A stretch of DNA of 64,000 bases from the NCBI GenBank assembly GCA_029959865.1, contig JASCPE010000002.1, forward strand, positions 654,430 to 718,429. Direction: 5' to 3'. The position numbers and the translations under genes are program-made. The notes under the pieces are model-generated. The model ran no database searches. It had not been told where the DNA came from and saw nothing but the letters and a program-made list of their open reading frames with translations. Within the stretch, counting starts at the first letter, position 1, and every line of letters begins with the position of its first letter. Positions 1 through 9,158 of this stretch are shown piece after piece. Source of the DNA: Microbacteriaceae bacterium PS02070. Lineage in GTDB: Bacteria > Actinomycetota > Actinomycetes > Actinomycetales > Microbacteriaceae.

Positions 1-1045
1 CGGGCCGCGTCGGCGAGGGCATGATCGCTGGACATCGCCGCCAGCACTCTCGGCTCCAACTGCGCCACATCAGCGCTGACCAAGGTCCACCCGGGGTCGG
101 CGACGACCGCTGCCCTCAGCATTCTCGGGATCTGAAGAGCGCCGCCTCCCGAAGATGCCCACCGGCCCGTCACGACGCCGCCCGGCACATACACCGGTCG
201 GAACCGGCGATCGCGCACCCAGGTCTCCAGCCATGCCCAGCCGTTGGCCTGAAGCAGCCGGGAGAGTTGTCGGTACTCGATCAGGGGCGCGATGGCCGGA
301 TGGTCGAACCGCCGCAGCTCCCACCGCCCTGTTGACTGTGCGGGGATCCCGGCTCGATGAAGCGCGCGCAGAAGCTTCGGCTGCGAGTCAAGCGAAGCCT
401 GCGGATCCCCCAATGCGCCGCGGACCTGCTCACGGAGCTCGACAAGGGTCTGGGGAAGGACGCTGGTCGACGAGCGCTCACCGAGCATCTCTACGAGAAT
501 CTGGTCATGCCGGTCTGCGGACCAGGGCACCCCCGCGGCGTGAAGCTCGGCTGCGATCAGGGCGCCGGCGGACTCGGCTGCCGCCAGGAGTCGGAGGCGC
601 CCCGCATGCGCAGCGGAGCTGAGAGCCTCTTGCTGTCGGTGGAACTCTTCCAAGGTGGCATCGATGGCGTGTGGCGCGCGCCGCGCGCCGTCGTCCAGCT
701 CGAACAGCGTGGGCGTTCCGGACTGCTCCGATTCGGCGGGCGCATCCCACTGCTCGGCGGCGCGGAGCGCGCCGGCGTCGGCGACCGACGCACTGTCTCG
801 CAGAATGGCATGCACGAGCCGGAGGTCGTGACAGCGTTGCAGCGTGATCCCCTGCTCCAGGAAGGGCGGATACCACCGCGCCGTGTCGCTCCACACCCAG
901 CGCACGGTGTCGTCTTCACGACCGAGAGCGTGCACATCCTGAGGCGACAGCGTTCGACGCCGAATCTCGTTGCCGTCCGCAGCGAGATCGGCCACGGCGA
1001 CGGCATCGGCGGAGGAGCCGACGACCCGGAACGCGGTGGCGGTCA
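1..1045 (-). CDS. Bifunctional 3'-5' exonuclease/DNA polymerase (family A), 5' part, runs off window
   Basis: Reading the minus strand from GTG at 1045 gives an uninterrupted frame of about 348 codons that leaves the window at base 1, so the C-terminal polymerase half is missing. The region around residues 300-315 carries GRWASSGGGALQIP, matching the GRLSS...LQNIP segment of family A polymerases. It is followed by SADVAQLEPRVLAAMS, which matches motif A (DYSQIELRVLA) and holds a metal-binding Asp. The N-terminal part has only a degenerate exonuclease-like region, as is usual for the stand-alone actinobacterial polymerases of this type, which are shorter than PolA. The gene starts 12 bases after the stop of the zinc-ribbon gene, so the two are probably co-transcribed. 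There is no ATG; GTG 1045 is the first plausible start after that stop, because ATG 1060 meets a stop after five codons. The family call is firm; the cellular role is inferred. Confidence 0.85.
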
Positions 1046-1056
1046 CGGATGCGGGA

Positions 1057-1788
1057 TCATGCCGGGGTGCTGTCGCTCCGGATGAGGATGCAGCCACACT
1101 CCGGGCACGGCACGATGTCGTCATCTGCATGGGCGCGGATCTCGCGCAGATCCGTCTCAGCGAGCACCATACGACAGCCTTCGCAGGTGCGGCCGCGCAA
1201 CAGCGCTGCTCCAGCGGATCGCTGAGCGACCCGGTCGAAGAACGCAACGAGATCTGCCGGCAGCTCTGCGGTGACAGCAGCACGGTCGCGGGCTGCAGCC
1301 TCGAACTTCGCTGTCGCCTCGCCGACCGCCGCCTTCGCCTCGGCGCTCAGTCGCGCGCCTTCTTCGTTCGTTGTGGCGATGAGGGCTTCCTGCGCGGTGA
1401 CCTCGGCGTCCAGGACCTCGAGTCGTTCCATGATCTCAAGCTCCGTGTCCTCGAGTGCGCGCTTGCGGCGTTCGAGGGAAGCGATCTCGGACTCCAAGCC
1501 CTGGGCTTCCTTGGCGTTCGAGCTTGCACTGAGCAGGCCCGCGTCGCGCTGTGCGCGGGTCTCGACGAGTGCCACGTCGCTCTCCACCCGCGACAGCTCG
1601 GTGCGGGCATCGTCACGCAGTCCTTGCAGGCGGTTCAGCTCAGCGGACTGTTCCTGGCGCTGCGCGAGGAGCTCGCGCACGCGAGTGGTCTGAGAGGGGT
1701 TCTTGCGCGCCAGGTCGGCCGTGGCGATAACGACATCGAGCGCCGCGACGTCGAGGAGTCGGGCTTGGTCGGCGGGGCTGGCTTTCAC
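1057..1788 (-). CDS. Zinc-ribbon coiled-coil protein (CT398/DUF164-like)
   Basis: This 243-residue protein is mostly a long alpha-helical coiled coil (about residues 1-180, rich in Ala, Glu, Arg and Leu with heptad spacing). It ends in a C4 zinc ribbon, CEGCRMVL then CPECGCILI, near residues 204-235. This is the layout of the zf-RING_7/CT398 family of bacterial and chlamydial proteins, whose exact role is not established; in actinobacteria they often neighbour NIF3-like and RNase H genes. The start is GTG 1788: a TAGGTT hexamer lies six bases upstream and there is no Shine-Dalgarno sequence, so the mRNA is probably leaderless. It is followed closely by the DNA polymerase-like gene on the same strand. 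Confidence 0.88.
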   Translation of the reverse strand: MKASPADQARLLDVAALDVVIATADLARKNPSQTTRVRELLAQRQEQSAELNRLQGLRDDARTELSRVESDVALVETRAQRDAGLLSASSNAKEAQGLESEIASLERRKRALEDTELEIMERLEVLDAEVTAQEALIATTNEEGARLSAEAKAAVGEATAKFEAAARDRAAVTAELPADLVAFFDRVAQRSAGAALLRGRTCEGCRMVLAETDLREIRAHADDDIVPCPECGCILIRSDSTPA

Positions 1789-1794
1789 ACGTCC

Positions 1795-1800
1795 AACCTA
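1795..1800 (-). promoter_or_regulatory. -10 hexamer TAGGTT of a leaderless promoter
   Basis: TAGGTT on the minus strand ends six bases before GTG 1788. This places the transcription start at or next to the start codon of the zinc-ribbon gene. Confidence 0.5.
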
Positions 1801-1836
1801 TCGCGTGCCCGGACGGTCGGCAGGGCCTCTCCGAGT

Positions 1837-2088
1837 TCAGGAGCGCGGGGGCGAGGGCTTGGGGATGAGGTGATAACCCGCCCACACGGCGACACCGACG
1901 CACAGCGCGAGGAGGACGAATGCGCCCGGCCACGTCACGATGGGTTCGGCGATGCAGGTGTTCGCTCGGACGTCCCCTTGTGTGGGACACGATCCTCCTT
2001 GTATCCCGAATGCGAGCACGGCAACGACAAATGCGGCCAGGATCGCTACGATCCAGGGCCACCGTGCGTTCGCGTCCACGCGTGCCAT
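1837..2088 (-). CDS. Small two-helix membrane protein, unknown function
   Basis: The 83-residue product has a short basic N-terminus, a first hydrophobic segment at about residues 11-29 and a second at about 54-73, separated by a loop with two cysteines (residues 34 and 45). It ends in a short basic, proline-rich tail. I do not recognise the family. A TACCGT hexamer at 2095-2100 lies six bases before the ATG, consistent with a leaderless transcript and supporting this as a real gene. The two loop cysteines would face outside if both termini are cytoplasmic, so a disulfide is possible. Confidence 0.6.
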   Translation of the reverse strand: MARVDANARWPWIVAILAAFVVAVLAFGIQGGSCPTQGDVRANTCIAEPIVTWPGAFVLLALCVGVAVWAGYHLIPKPSPPRS

Positions 2089-2193
2089 CCTTCGACGGTA
2101 CCGTCTTGCTCGGACGACATGGACAGCGCGAGAAAAAGGCTGAGGCCGAGCGCGTCGTGGCGCTGAGACAGTCCCGCCTTGCGTCCAAAACTG

Positions 2194-2267
2194 TGGGCCC
2201 AGAGAGACTCGAACTCCCGACCCCCTCGGTGTAAACGAGGTGCTCTAACCAACTGAGCTATAGGCCC
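2194..2267 (-). tRNA. tRNA-Val (anticodon TAC)
   Basis: A complete 74-base cloverleaf reads on the minus strand. The acceptor stem GGGCCTA pairs with TGGGCCC with an A discriminator. The anticodon arm CCTCG-TTTACAC-CGAGG gives anticodon TAC, and the T loop is GTTCGAGTC. CCA is not encoded. It lies between a small membrane protein gene and the peroxiredoxin gene. Confidence 0.96.
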
Positions 2268-2274
2268 GCGGTTC

Positions 2275-2742
2275 TCAGTCTACGAGACTCTCAAGCGCGT
2301 CCCGGTACCCGTCGAGGGGGCGGACCACCGTGGTGTCATCCGTGACGACCGACCAGCGCACCACGCCGTTCGTGTCGATCAGAAAGCTCCCGCGGCCGGC
2401 GACACCGCGCTCGGGGATGAAAACCCCATACTCCTGGGCCACCGCTCCGTGCGGCCAGAAGTCCGAGACGAGATCAAACGTGTAATCCTGCTGCTCGGCC
2501 CATGCCGCCTGCGCGAAGCCGCTATCGACCGAGATGCCGATCACGCGGACACCGGCGTCTTCGAAGACGGCGATGTTGTCGCGGATCTCGCACAGTTCGC
2601 CCTGACAGCGCCCAGAGAAGGCGAGGGGGAAGAACACAAGCACGACAGGTTGTTCCCGCCACGCGTCGGAGAGGGTGAGCTGACCGCCGCCGGTGCTGCC
2701 GAGAGTGAAATCGGGTGCCGTATCTCCCACCTGGATCGTCAT
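2275..2742 (-). CDS. AhpE-type peroxiredoxin
   Basis: This 155-residue thioredoxin-fold peroxidase reduces hydroperoxides using a peroxidatic cysteine. The active-site stretch FFPLAFSGRCQGELC places the peroxidatic Cys at residue 46. The downstream SDFWPHGAVAQEYGVF segment closely resembles Mycobacterium tuberculosis AhpE, a cytosolic one-cysteine peroxiredoxin. A second cysteine at residue 51 lies five positions after the first, so an intramolecular resolving role is possible, but its position is not that of a typical two-cysteine enzyme. The length is normal for the family. The tRNA-Val gene lies seven bases after its stop. It is divergent from aceE, leaving about 120 bases for both promoters. 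Confidence 0.92.
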   Translation of the reverse strand: MTIQVGDTAPDFTLGSTGGGQLTLSDAWREQPVVLVFFPLAFSGRCQGELCEIRDNIAVFEDAGVRVIGISVDSGFAQAAWAEQQDYTFDLVSDFWPHGAVAQEYGVFIPERGVAGRGSFLIDTNGVVRWSVVTDDTTVVRPLDGYRDALESLVD

Positions 2743-2861
2743 GTCGACATCCTGTCACGTGGGGATATCGATAGGCTGAAGGTGGCCCGGTGTGGGGCAC
2801 TCCCCCGATTCCCCCGCGCACGCGGCAGACCGGCACACAACGCCAGCAAGAAAGGTCACCC

Positions 2862-5591
2862 GTGACTGTCAACGATCAGGACCCGTACTCGCAGGACACG
2901 CTCGACAGCGATCCCGAAGAGACCAGCGAGTGGCAGGAGTCGCTCAGCCAACTTGTCGAAGCAAGGGGTGCAGGCCGCGGTCGCGAGATCATGCTGAGCC
3001 TGCTGCGCACGTCGCGCGATTTGCAGCTCAACGTGCCGCAGGTGCCCACCACCGACTACATCAACACGATCTCCATCGATAAGGAGCCTGCGTTCCCCGG
3101 TGACGAGGAACTCGAGCGCCGGTACCGTCGCTGGCTCCGGTGGAACGCCGCTGTCACGGTGCACCGCGCGCAGCGGCCCGGGATCGGGGTGGGGGGACAC
3201 ATCTCGACCTACGCGTCGTCCGCCTCGCTCTACGAAGTCGGGTTCAACCACTTCTTCCGCGGCCCTGACGGCGAGTCTTCGGGCGATCAGATCTTCATCC
3301 AGGGGCACGCCTCCCCCGGGATCTACGCGCGTTCGTTCCTGGAGGGTCGCCTCACGGAGGCGCAGCTGGACGGCTTCCGCCAGGAGGCCTCCGCCGCCCC
3401 GAACGGCCTGCCCTCCTACCCGCACCCGCGTCTCATGCCGGAGTACTGGCAGTTCCCGACCGTGTCGATGGGTCTCGGCCCGATCAACGCGATCTATCAG
3501 GCGATGGCCAACAAGTACCTCACCAACCGCGGCATCAAGGACGCATCCGACTCCCACGTCTGGGCATTCCTCGGCGACGGCGAAATGGACGAGGTCGAGA
3601 GCCGCGGTCAGCTGCAGGTCGCTGCGAACGAAGGTCTGGACAACCTCACCTTCGTGATCAACTGCAACCTCCAGCGCCTGGACGGCCCCGTCCGCGGTAA
3701 CGGCAAGATCATCCAGGAACTGGAGAGCTTCTTCCGCGGTGCGGGCTGGAACGTCATCAAGGTCGTCTGGGGTCGTGGCTGGGACGAACTGCTCCAGAAC
3801 GACCATGACGGCGCCCTCGTCCGCCTCATGAACAGCACTCCGGACGGTGACTTCCAGACCTACCGTGCTGAAGACGGCGCGTTCATCCGTGAGCACTTCT
3901 TCGGTCGCGACGAGCGCACCGCGGCTCTCGTGAAGGACTGGAGCGACGAGGAGATCTGGGGCAAGCTCCGACGCGGTGGCCTGGACTACCAGAAGGTCTA
4001 CGCGGCCTACAAGACCGCCGTGGAGCACAAGGGCCAGCCGACCGTCATCCTCGCGAAGACCATCAAGGGCTACGGCCTCGGGCACCACTTCGAGGGCCGC
4101 AACGCGACCCACCAGATGAAGAAGATGACTCTCGAGGACCTCAAGCAGTTCCGCGATGCAATGCGCATCCCGATCACGAACGAGCAGCTCGAGGAGAACC
4201 CCTACCTCCCGCCGTACTACAACCCGGGACCGGACGACGAGACCATCAAGTACATGGTCGAGCGGCGTCGCTCACTCGGTGGCTTCCTGCCGCAGCGTTC
4301 CGCGACACACGTGCCGCTGTCGCTGCCGGACGCGAAGGCGTACGCCGCCGCGAAGAAGGGCTCAGGTACGCAGGAGATCGCCACCACCATGGCGTTCGTG
4401 CGCCTCCTCAAAGATCTGCTCCGCTCGAAGGACTTCGGTCACCGCATCGTGCCGATCATTCCCGACGAGGCCCGCACCTTCGGCATGGACGCGTACTTCC
4501 CGACGGCAAAGATCTACAACCCGCACGGTCAGAACTACACGTCGGTCGACCGCGATCTGCTCCTTGCCTACAAGGAGAGCCCCCAGGGCCAGATCCTGCA
4601 CGTCGGCATCAACGAAGCAGGAGCCGTCGCGGCCTTCACCGCGACCGGTACCTCCTACGCGACGCACGGCGAGCCGCTCATCCCGGTCTACGTCTTCTAC
4701 TCGATGTTCGGGTTCCAGCGCACCGGTGACGCCCAGTGGGCCGCCGGAGACCAGATGGCGCGCGGCTTCGTGATCGGCGCCACCGCGGGCCGAACCACTC
4801 TGACGGGAGAAGGTCTCCAGCACGCGGACGGTCACTCGCCGCTCCTTGCCACGACAAACCCAGCGACAATTTCGTATGACCCCGCCTACGGTTACGAGAT
4901 CGCTCACATCGTCAACGCGGGTCTCGAGCGCATGTACGGCGGTGAGCACCCCGACCCCAACGTCATGTACTACCTCACGGTGTACAACGAGCCGCTCGTT
5001 CAGCCGGCTGAGCCTGAGGACGTTGATGCCGAGGGCATCGTCCGGGGAATCCACCGCGTCTCCGTCGGCGACGCGGACGGACCGCGCACGCAGCTCTTCG
5101 CCTCCGGTGTGGGACTGCCCTGGGCGCTCGAGGCCCAGCAGCTCCTCAAGGATGATTGGGGCGTTGCTGCGGATGTCTGGTCGGTCACCAGCTGGAGCGA
5201 GTTGGCACGCGACGGAATCGCCGTGGACAAGCACAACTTCCTCCACCCCGAGGAAGAGCCGCAGGTTCCGTACCTCACGAAGAAGCTGGAAGGCGTCGAG
5301 GGCCCCGTGGTGGCCGTCAGCGACTTCATGACCGCGGTGCAGGAGCAGATTCGCCCCTGGGTCCCCGGCAGCTTCGCTGCTTTGGGCGCCGACGGATTCG
5401 GCTTCTCCGACACGCGGGCTGCCGCGCGCCGCTTCTTCAAGATCGACGGACCGTCGGTCGTGGTGCGCGCGCTGCAGTCGCTCGCCGCGGAAGGCAAGGT
5501 CGACAAGAGCGTGGCCGCTCAAGCGATCGAGAAGTACAAGCTTTTCGACGTGAACGCGGGCACCAGCGGCAACGCCGGCGGAGAGAGCTGA
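2862..5591 (+). CDS. aceE: Pyruvate dehydrogenase E1 component, homodimeric type
   Basis: This 909-residue thiamine-diphosphate enzyme decarboxylates pyruvate and acetylates the lipoyl domain of E2, feeding acetyl-CoA production. The length and single-chain organisation match the homodimeric AceE of actinobacteria and Gammaproteobacteria. The ThDP motif GDGEMDE (about residues 238-244), followed by [16 protein letters not shown] (about 260-275), is intact; the C-terminal transketolase-like domains follow. The start is GTG 2862: AGAAAGG lies seven bases upstream, and the frame upstream of it encodes a low-complexity extension not expected in the family. The gene is followed after seven bases by fasR, so pyruvate dehydrogenase and control of fatty acid synthesis are physically linked. 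The E2 and E3 genes are not in the window. Confidence 0.97.
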   Translation: MTVNDQDPYSQDTLDSDPEETSEWQESLSQLVEARGAGRGREIMLSLLRTSRDLQLNVPQVPTTDYINTISIDKEPAFPGDEELERRYRRWLRWNAAVTVHRAQRPGIGVGGHISTYASSASLYEVGFNHFFRGPDGESSGDQIFIQGHASPGIYARSFLEGRLTEAQLDGFRQEASAAPNGLPSYPHPRLMPEYWQFPTVSMGLGPINAIYQAMANKYLTNRGIKDASDSHVWAFLGDGEMDEVESRGQLQVAANEGLDNLTFVINCNLQRLDGPVRGNGKIIQELESFFRGAGWNVIKVVWGRGWDELLQNDHDGALVRLMNSTPDGDFQTYRAEDGAFIREHFFGRDERTAALVKDWSDEEIWGKLRRGGLDYQKVYAAYKTAVEHKGQPTVILAKTIKGYGLGHHFEGRNATHQMKKMTLEDLKQFRDAMRIPITNEQLEENPYLPPYYNPGPDDETIKYMVERRRSLGGFLPQRSATHVPLSLPDAKAYAAAKKGSGTQEIATTMAFVRLLKDLLRSKDFGHRIVPIIPDEARTFGMDAYFPTAKIYNPHGQNYTSVDRDLLLAYKESPQGQILHVGINEAGAVAAFTATGTSYATHGEPLIPVYVFYSMFGFQRTGDAQWAAGDQMARGFVIGATAGRTTLTGEGLQHADGHSPLLATTNPATISYDPAYGYEIAHIVNAGLERMYGGEHPDPNVMYYLTVYNEPLVQPAEPEDVDAEGIVRGIHRVSVGDADGPRTQLFASGVGLPWALEAQQLLKDDWGVAADVWSVTSWSELARDGIAVDKHNFLHPEEEPQVPYLTKKLEGVEGPVVAVSDFMTAVQEQIRPWVPGSFAALGADGFGFSDTRAAARRFFKIDGPSVVVRALQSLAAEGKVDKSVAAQAIEKYKLFDVNAGTSGNAGGES

Positions 5592-5598
5592 CCCACGA

Positions 5599-6804
5599 AT
5601 GACCGACGAGGCAACGCTGCCTGACAAAGCGGAGACGCTTGCGTGGCTGCGTCGTGTCTCGGGCGATCTGGCCACGGCAACGATCAAGCGACTGGAGTCG
5701 TCGTTGCCGTGGTACGCGGACATGCCGCCTGCGCGTCGCTCCGCGGTGGGGTTGGTCGCGCAGGCCGGGATCTCCTCATTCATCGACTGGTACGACGACC
5801 CGAATGCAACTCCGTGGATCGCGGCGGATATCTTCGCCGCAGCTCCTCGCGAGCTGCTCCGCAGCGTCAGCCTCACACAGACGTTGCAACTGATCCGAGT
5901 CACCGTCGCCGTGACGGAGGAGCGGGTCGCGGGGCGTCGAGATGACCTCCGCGAGAGCATGCTGCTCTACTCGCGGGAGGTGGCGTTTGCTGCGGCCGAC
6001 GTTTACGCCCGTGCGGCGGAGGCGCGTGGCCTGTGGGACGCTCGCCTGGAAGCCCTCGTCGTGGACTCCATTCTCACCGGCGAGGCGGACGAAGAGCTCC
6101 CTAGCCGCATCGCTGCTCTCGGGTGGCACGGCCACGGTGAGGTCGCTGTGCTCGTCGGCACGACTCCCCCGCAGTTCGACGTCGACCAGTTCCGTCGGAT
6201 CGCACGCAAGCTCGGCGTCGATGTGCTTATCGGGGTCCAGGGGTCACGCCTGGTCCTCGTGATCGGGCGCGCGACGACCGAGGTGCCGCCCGAAGGTGAG
6301 CTGAGCTTCACCGAGATCGCGAACCACTTCGAGGCCGCATTCGGTCCGGGCCATCTCGTGCTCGGACCGGCCGTGAACGCCCTGGTTGAGGCGAGCCAGA
6401 GTGCACGCGCCGCGTTGGCAGGCTTCGCCGTCGCCAGCGCGTGGCGTAACGCACCTCGTCCCGTCGAGGCCGACGACCTCCTCCCCGAGCGTGCCCTGGC
6501 AGGCGACGCCGTCGCGAAGGCGACCCTCGTCGACCGGATCTACCGTCCGCTGCAGGCGCATTCGACCGACCTCGTCCTCACCCTCTGGGCCTACCTCGAC
6601 AACGGGCGCTCGCTCGAGGCCACGGCGCGGGAGCTGTTCGTGCACCCGAACACGGTCCGATACCGGCTCAAGCGCGTCTCGGACGTCATCGGGTGGGATG
6701 CCACGGGGCCGCGCGAGGCGCTCATTCTTCAGACCGCGCTGATCCTCGGATCGATCGGCAGCGAGGTCTCGCGCCGCCGCAGCACGCAGGCGCGGCGTTC
6801 CTGA
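5599..6804 (+). CDS. fasR: PucR-type transcriptional regulator of fatty acid synthesis (FasR-like)
   Basis: This is a 401-residue regulator whose C-terminal PucR-type helix-turn-helix lies at about residues 330-390 (LTLWAYLDNGRSLEATARELFVHPNTVRYRLKRV, shown in the translation from about 6570). The N-terminal two thirds form the sensory region typical of the family. Its position directly before fabD-fabH-acpP-fabF is the same as that of Streptomyces coelicolor FasR, an activator of the type II fatty acid synthase genes; the name rests on that synteny and on overall architecture. It begins seven bases after aceE with GGAGAGAG as ribosome-binding site inside the aceE end, so it is probably co-transcribed with aceE. 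Its likely targets are the palindromes immediately downstream at 6808-6849. Confidence 0.85.
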   Translation: MTDEATLPDKAETLAWLRRVSGDLATATIKRLESSLPWYADMPPARRSAVGLVAQAGISSFIDWYDDPNATPWIAADIFAAAPRELLRSVSLTQTLQLIRVTVAVTEERVAGRRDDLRESMLLYSREVAFAAADVYARAAEARGLWDARLEALVVDSILTGEADEELPSRIAALGWHGHGEVAVLVGTTPPQFDVDQFRRIARKLGVDVLIGVQGSRLVLVIGRATTEVPPEGELSFTEIANHFEAAFGPGHLVLGPAVNALVEASQSARAALAGFAVASAWRNAPRPVEADDLLPERALAGDAVAKATLVDRIYRPLQAHSTDLVLTLWAYLDNGRSLEATARELFVHPNTVRYRLKRVSDVIGWDATGPREALILQTALILGSIGSEVSRRRSTQARRS

Positions 6805-6807
6805 CGC

Positions 6808-6849
6808 TGTGCGGCGCGCACAAAGCATCTCCGGTTTCTTGTGCGCACA
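6808..6849 (+). promoter_or_regulatory. Paired palindromic operator in front of fabD, likely FasR site
   Basis: Two related palindromes stand between fasR and fabD. TGTGCG-GCG-CGCACA is at 6808-6822 and the perfect TGTGCGCACA is at 6840-6849. Their centres are about 30 bases apart, close to three helical turns. The inner arms also form an 8-base inverted repeat, GCGCACAA...TTGTGCGC. The second palindrome lies where the -35 element of the fabD promoter would be. Assignment to FasR is by position and is not shown by the sequence. Confidence 0.6.
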
Positions 6850-6868
6850 TATCCAACGAGTGCATCCA

Positions 6869-6874
6869 CATTGT
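6869..6874 (+). promoter_or_regulatory. Candidate -10 of the fabD promoter
   Basis: CATTGT ends seven bases before ATG 6882. The spacing to the upstream palindrome fits activation by a factor bound over a weak -35, and it predicts a leaderless or nearly leaderless fab transcript. Confidence 0.4.
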
Positions 6875-6881
6875 TGGCAGG

Positions 6882-7811
6882 ATGGAGGACGTGATCGTCG
6901 CCGTCTTCCCCGGTCAGGGCTCGCAAACCTCCGGATTCCTCGCCCCCTGGCTCGAGCTCGACGGAGTTCGTGCCCGTCTGGAGCGCTATTCCGAGGCGTC
7001 CGGGATTGACCTGATCGCCGCGGGCACCGAGTGGGACGCGGAGCAGATCCGCGACACCCGCGTCGCGCAGCCGCTCATCGTCGCAGCCTCACTTGTGTCC
7101 TGGCATGCGCTCGTCGACTCGGGTGCGCCCCTTTCCGGAGGGGTCGCCGGCCATTCCGTCGGTGAGATCGCGGCGCTCGTTGCCGCGGGTGTCCTCACCG
7201 ACGACGAAGGAATGCGGCTGGTCGGCATTCGCGGTGCCGCGATGGCCGAAGCGGCAGGCATCGTGGAGACCGGCATGAGCGCCGTCATCGGGGGCGACGA
7301 GCAGAACGTCCTGACGACACTTGAGCGATTCGACCTCACCGCCGCCAACCACAACGGCGGTGGTCAGATCGTCGCCGCGGGAACACTCGATGCGCTCCAG
7401 GCACTTGCCGCAGAACCGCCTGCCAGCACGCGGGTGATCCCGTTGAAGGTCGCCGGCGCCTTCCATACCTCATTCATGGAACCCGCCATCGCGGCCCTCG
7501 CTGATGCGGCAGCTCTCATTGAGCCACAGGATCCCGCGCTCACGCTCTGGACCAATCACGACGGATCCGTCGTCACAGACGGCGACGAGGCGCTGCGGCT
7601 CCTCGTGGGCCAGGTCGCCTCCCCGGTGCGATGGGATCTGAACATGGCGTCGTTCGCCGACGCCGGTGTGACAGGCATCATCGAACTCGCCCCGGCGGGA
7701 ACGCTCGTCGGCCTCGCGAAGCGCTCGTTGCGCGGGGTGCCCAGCGTCGCCGTCAAGACTCCCGATGACGTCGCCGCAGCGACCGAACTTCTCACAGGAG
7801 CATCCGAATGA
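6882..7811 (+). CDS. fabD: Malonyl-CoA:ACP transacylase
   Basis: FabD transfers malonyl groups from CoA to acyl carrier protein, making the extender unit for type II fatty acid synthesis in the cytosol. The nucleophile elbow GHSVGE carries catalytic Ser92, and the catalytic His is His195 in FHTSFM. The N-terminal AVFPGQGSQ motif is intact. The length, 309 residues, is normal. ATG 6882 is chosen because a -10-like hexamer lies seven bases upstream; GTG 6891 is an alternative, with GGAGG only two bases before it. The stop overlaps the fabH start (ATGA), so the two are translationally coupled. Confidence 0.96.
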   Translation: MEDVIVAVFPGQGSQTSGFLAPWLELDGVRARLERYSEASGIDLIAAGTEWDAEQIRDTRVAQPLIVAASLVSWHALVDSGAPLSGGVAGHSVGEIAALVAAGVLTDDEGMRLVGIRGAAMAEAAGIVETGMSAVIGGDEQNVLTTLERFDLTAANHNGGGQIVAAGTLDALQALAAEPPASTRVIPLKVAGAFHTSFMEPAIAALADAAALIEPQDPALTLWTNHDGSVVTDGDEALRLLVGQVASPVRWDLNMASFADAGVTGIIELAPAGTLVGLAKRSLRGVPSVAVKTPDDVAAATELLTGASE

Positions 7812-8809
7812 CCGCGACGATCAGTCAACCCACGGGCCCCGCCCACACGCGCATCTACTCCTACGGTGCCGCGCGTGGTGAGAACAGTGTCCCCAACGAT
7901 GACCTCGTCGGACCGATCGATTCCAGCGACGAGTGGATCCGTCAGCGCACCGGGATCATCACCCGCACGCGAGCGGTCGCCGACACGACGGCGATCGACC
8001 TCGCCGCGGACGCCGCGGCTGAGGCAATCGAGCGCTCTGGCGTCGATCCCGCCGAGATCGACGCGGTGATCGTCGCGACCATTTCGAACCCGAAGCAGAC
8101 CCCCTCGGTCTCGGCGATCGTGGCGGACCGCGTCGGCGTCAATCCTGCTGCGGCATATGACATCAACGCGGCGTGTGCTGGTTTCGCGTACGGCGTCGCG
8201 CAAGCTGACGCGCTCGTGCGCGCAGGAACGGCGCGGCATGTTGTCGTCGTCGGTGCGGAAAAGCTCAGCGACATCGTCGACCCGACCGACCGCTCCATCT
8301 CCTTTCTCCTCGGGGACGGCGCGGGCGCGGCGGTCGTCGGTCCGAGCGACACTCCGGGCATCGGGCCTACCGTGTGGGGATCGGACGGCTCAAAGGCCGG
8401 CGCCGTGGGGATGAACCACACGCTTGTGGAGTTCCGCGACGGAAGGTCGGAGTGGCCGACGCTCCGGCAGGAGGGGCAGACGGTGTTCCGCTGGGCTGTC
8501 TGGGAGATGGCCAAGGTTGCTCAGCAGGCGCTGGACGCCGCCGGGATCACCGCAGCTGACCTGGCTGCCTTCCTCCCCCATCAAGCGAACATGCGCATCA
8601 TCGACGAGCTGGCCAAGAAGCTCGGCCTGCCCGAGAGCGTCGTGATCGCTCGCGATATCGCGACGACCGGCAACACATCGGCAGCGTCGGTTCCGCTTGC
8701 GGCCCACCGCGTCTTGGAGGAGCACCCGGAGGTCAGCGGCGGGCTCGCGCTGCAGATCGGGTTCGGCGCCGGACTGGTCTTCGGCGCGCAGGTCGTGGTG
8801 CTCCCGTAG
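7808..8809 (+). CDS. fabH: 3-oxoacyl-ACP synthase III
   Basis: FabH starts fatty acid chains by condensing an acyl-CoA primer with malonyl-ACP; in actinobacteria branched primers are usual, which fits iso and anteiso lipids. The thiolase-fold triad is complete: Cys123 in NAACAGFAYG, His258 in HQANMR and Asn289 in GNTSAAS. The 333-residue length is normal. It overlaps fabD by four bases. A separate promoter for acpP lies just after its stop. Confidence 0.96.
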   Translation: MTATISQPTGPAHTRIYSYGAARGENSVPNDDLVGPIDSSDEWIRQRTGIITRTRAVADTTAIDLAADAAAEAIERSGVDPAEIDAVIVATISNPKQTPSVSAIVADRVGVNPAAAYDINAACAGFAYGVAQADALVRAGTARHVVVVGAEKLSDIVDPTDRSISFLLGDGAGAAVVGPSDTPGIGPTVWGSDGSKAGAVGMNHTLVEFRDGRSEWPTLRQEGQTVFRWAVWEMAKVAQQALDAAGITAADLAAFLPHQANMRIIDELAKKLGLPESVVIARDIATTGNTSAASVPLAAHRVLEEHPEVSGGLALQIGFGAGLVFGAQVVVLP

Positions 8810-8825
8810 CGCGACCCCCCACACC

Positions 8826-8854
8826 TAAACTGAACTTCGGCCCGCCCGGGCCGA
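8826..8854 (+). promoter_or_regulatory. Internal promoter and 5' hairpin in front of acpP
   Basis: A TAAACT -10-like hexamer at 8826-8831 is followed by a 7-bp hairpin (TCGGCCC, loop GCCC, GGGCCGA; 8837-8854) that would sit at the very 5' end of the acpP message. Acyl carrier protein is needed in far greater amounts than the enzymes beside it, so an extra promoter with a stabilising 5' stem is plausible. The hairpin lacks a T run and is unlikely to terminate. Confidence 0.45.
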
Positions 8855-8878
8855 CGATCTGAACAACAAGGAGAGATC

Positions 8879-9127
8879 ATGGCACTCACCACCGAAGAGG
8901 TCCTCGCCGGACTCGCCGAGCTCGTCACCGACGAGACGGGAATCGCATCCGAGGAGGTCCAGGCGGACAAGTCCTTCACGGACGACCTCGACATCGACTC
9001 GATCTCGATGATGACGATCGTCGTCAACGCCGAAGAGAAGTTCGGTGTCACGATTCCGGACGAAGAGGTCAAGAACCTCAAGACCGTGGGCGACGCCGTC
9101 AGCTTCATCACGACCAACCAGGAGTGA
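8879..9127 (+). CDS. acpP: Acyl carrier protein
   Basis: This is an 82-residue acidic helical protein that carries growing acyl chains on a 4'-phosphopantetheine arm. The attachment serine is Ser41 in DDLDIDSISM, the position of the classic DSL motif, here with Ile in place of Leu. It has a strong ribosome-binding site, AAGGAGAG, five bases before ATG. It lies between fabH and fabF in the conserved actinobacterial order. Confidence 0.97.
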   Translation: MALTTEEVLAGLAELVTDETGIASEEVQADKSFTDDLDIDSISMMTIVVNAEEKFGVTIPDEEVKNLKTVGDAVSFITTNQE

Positions 9128-9158
9128 GCACAGACTCCTCGACTCATAGGACCACTCA

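Noticed and set aside
4362..5960. A 532-codon minus-strand frame opposite aceE and fasR
   Set aside because: It spans two real genes on the other strand and has no recognisable motif.
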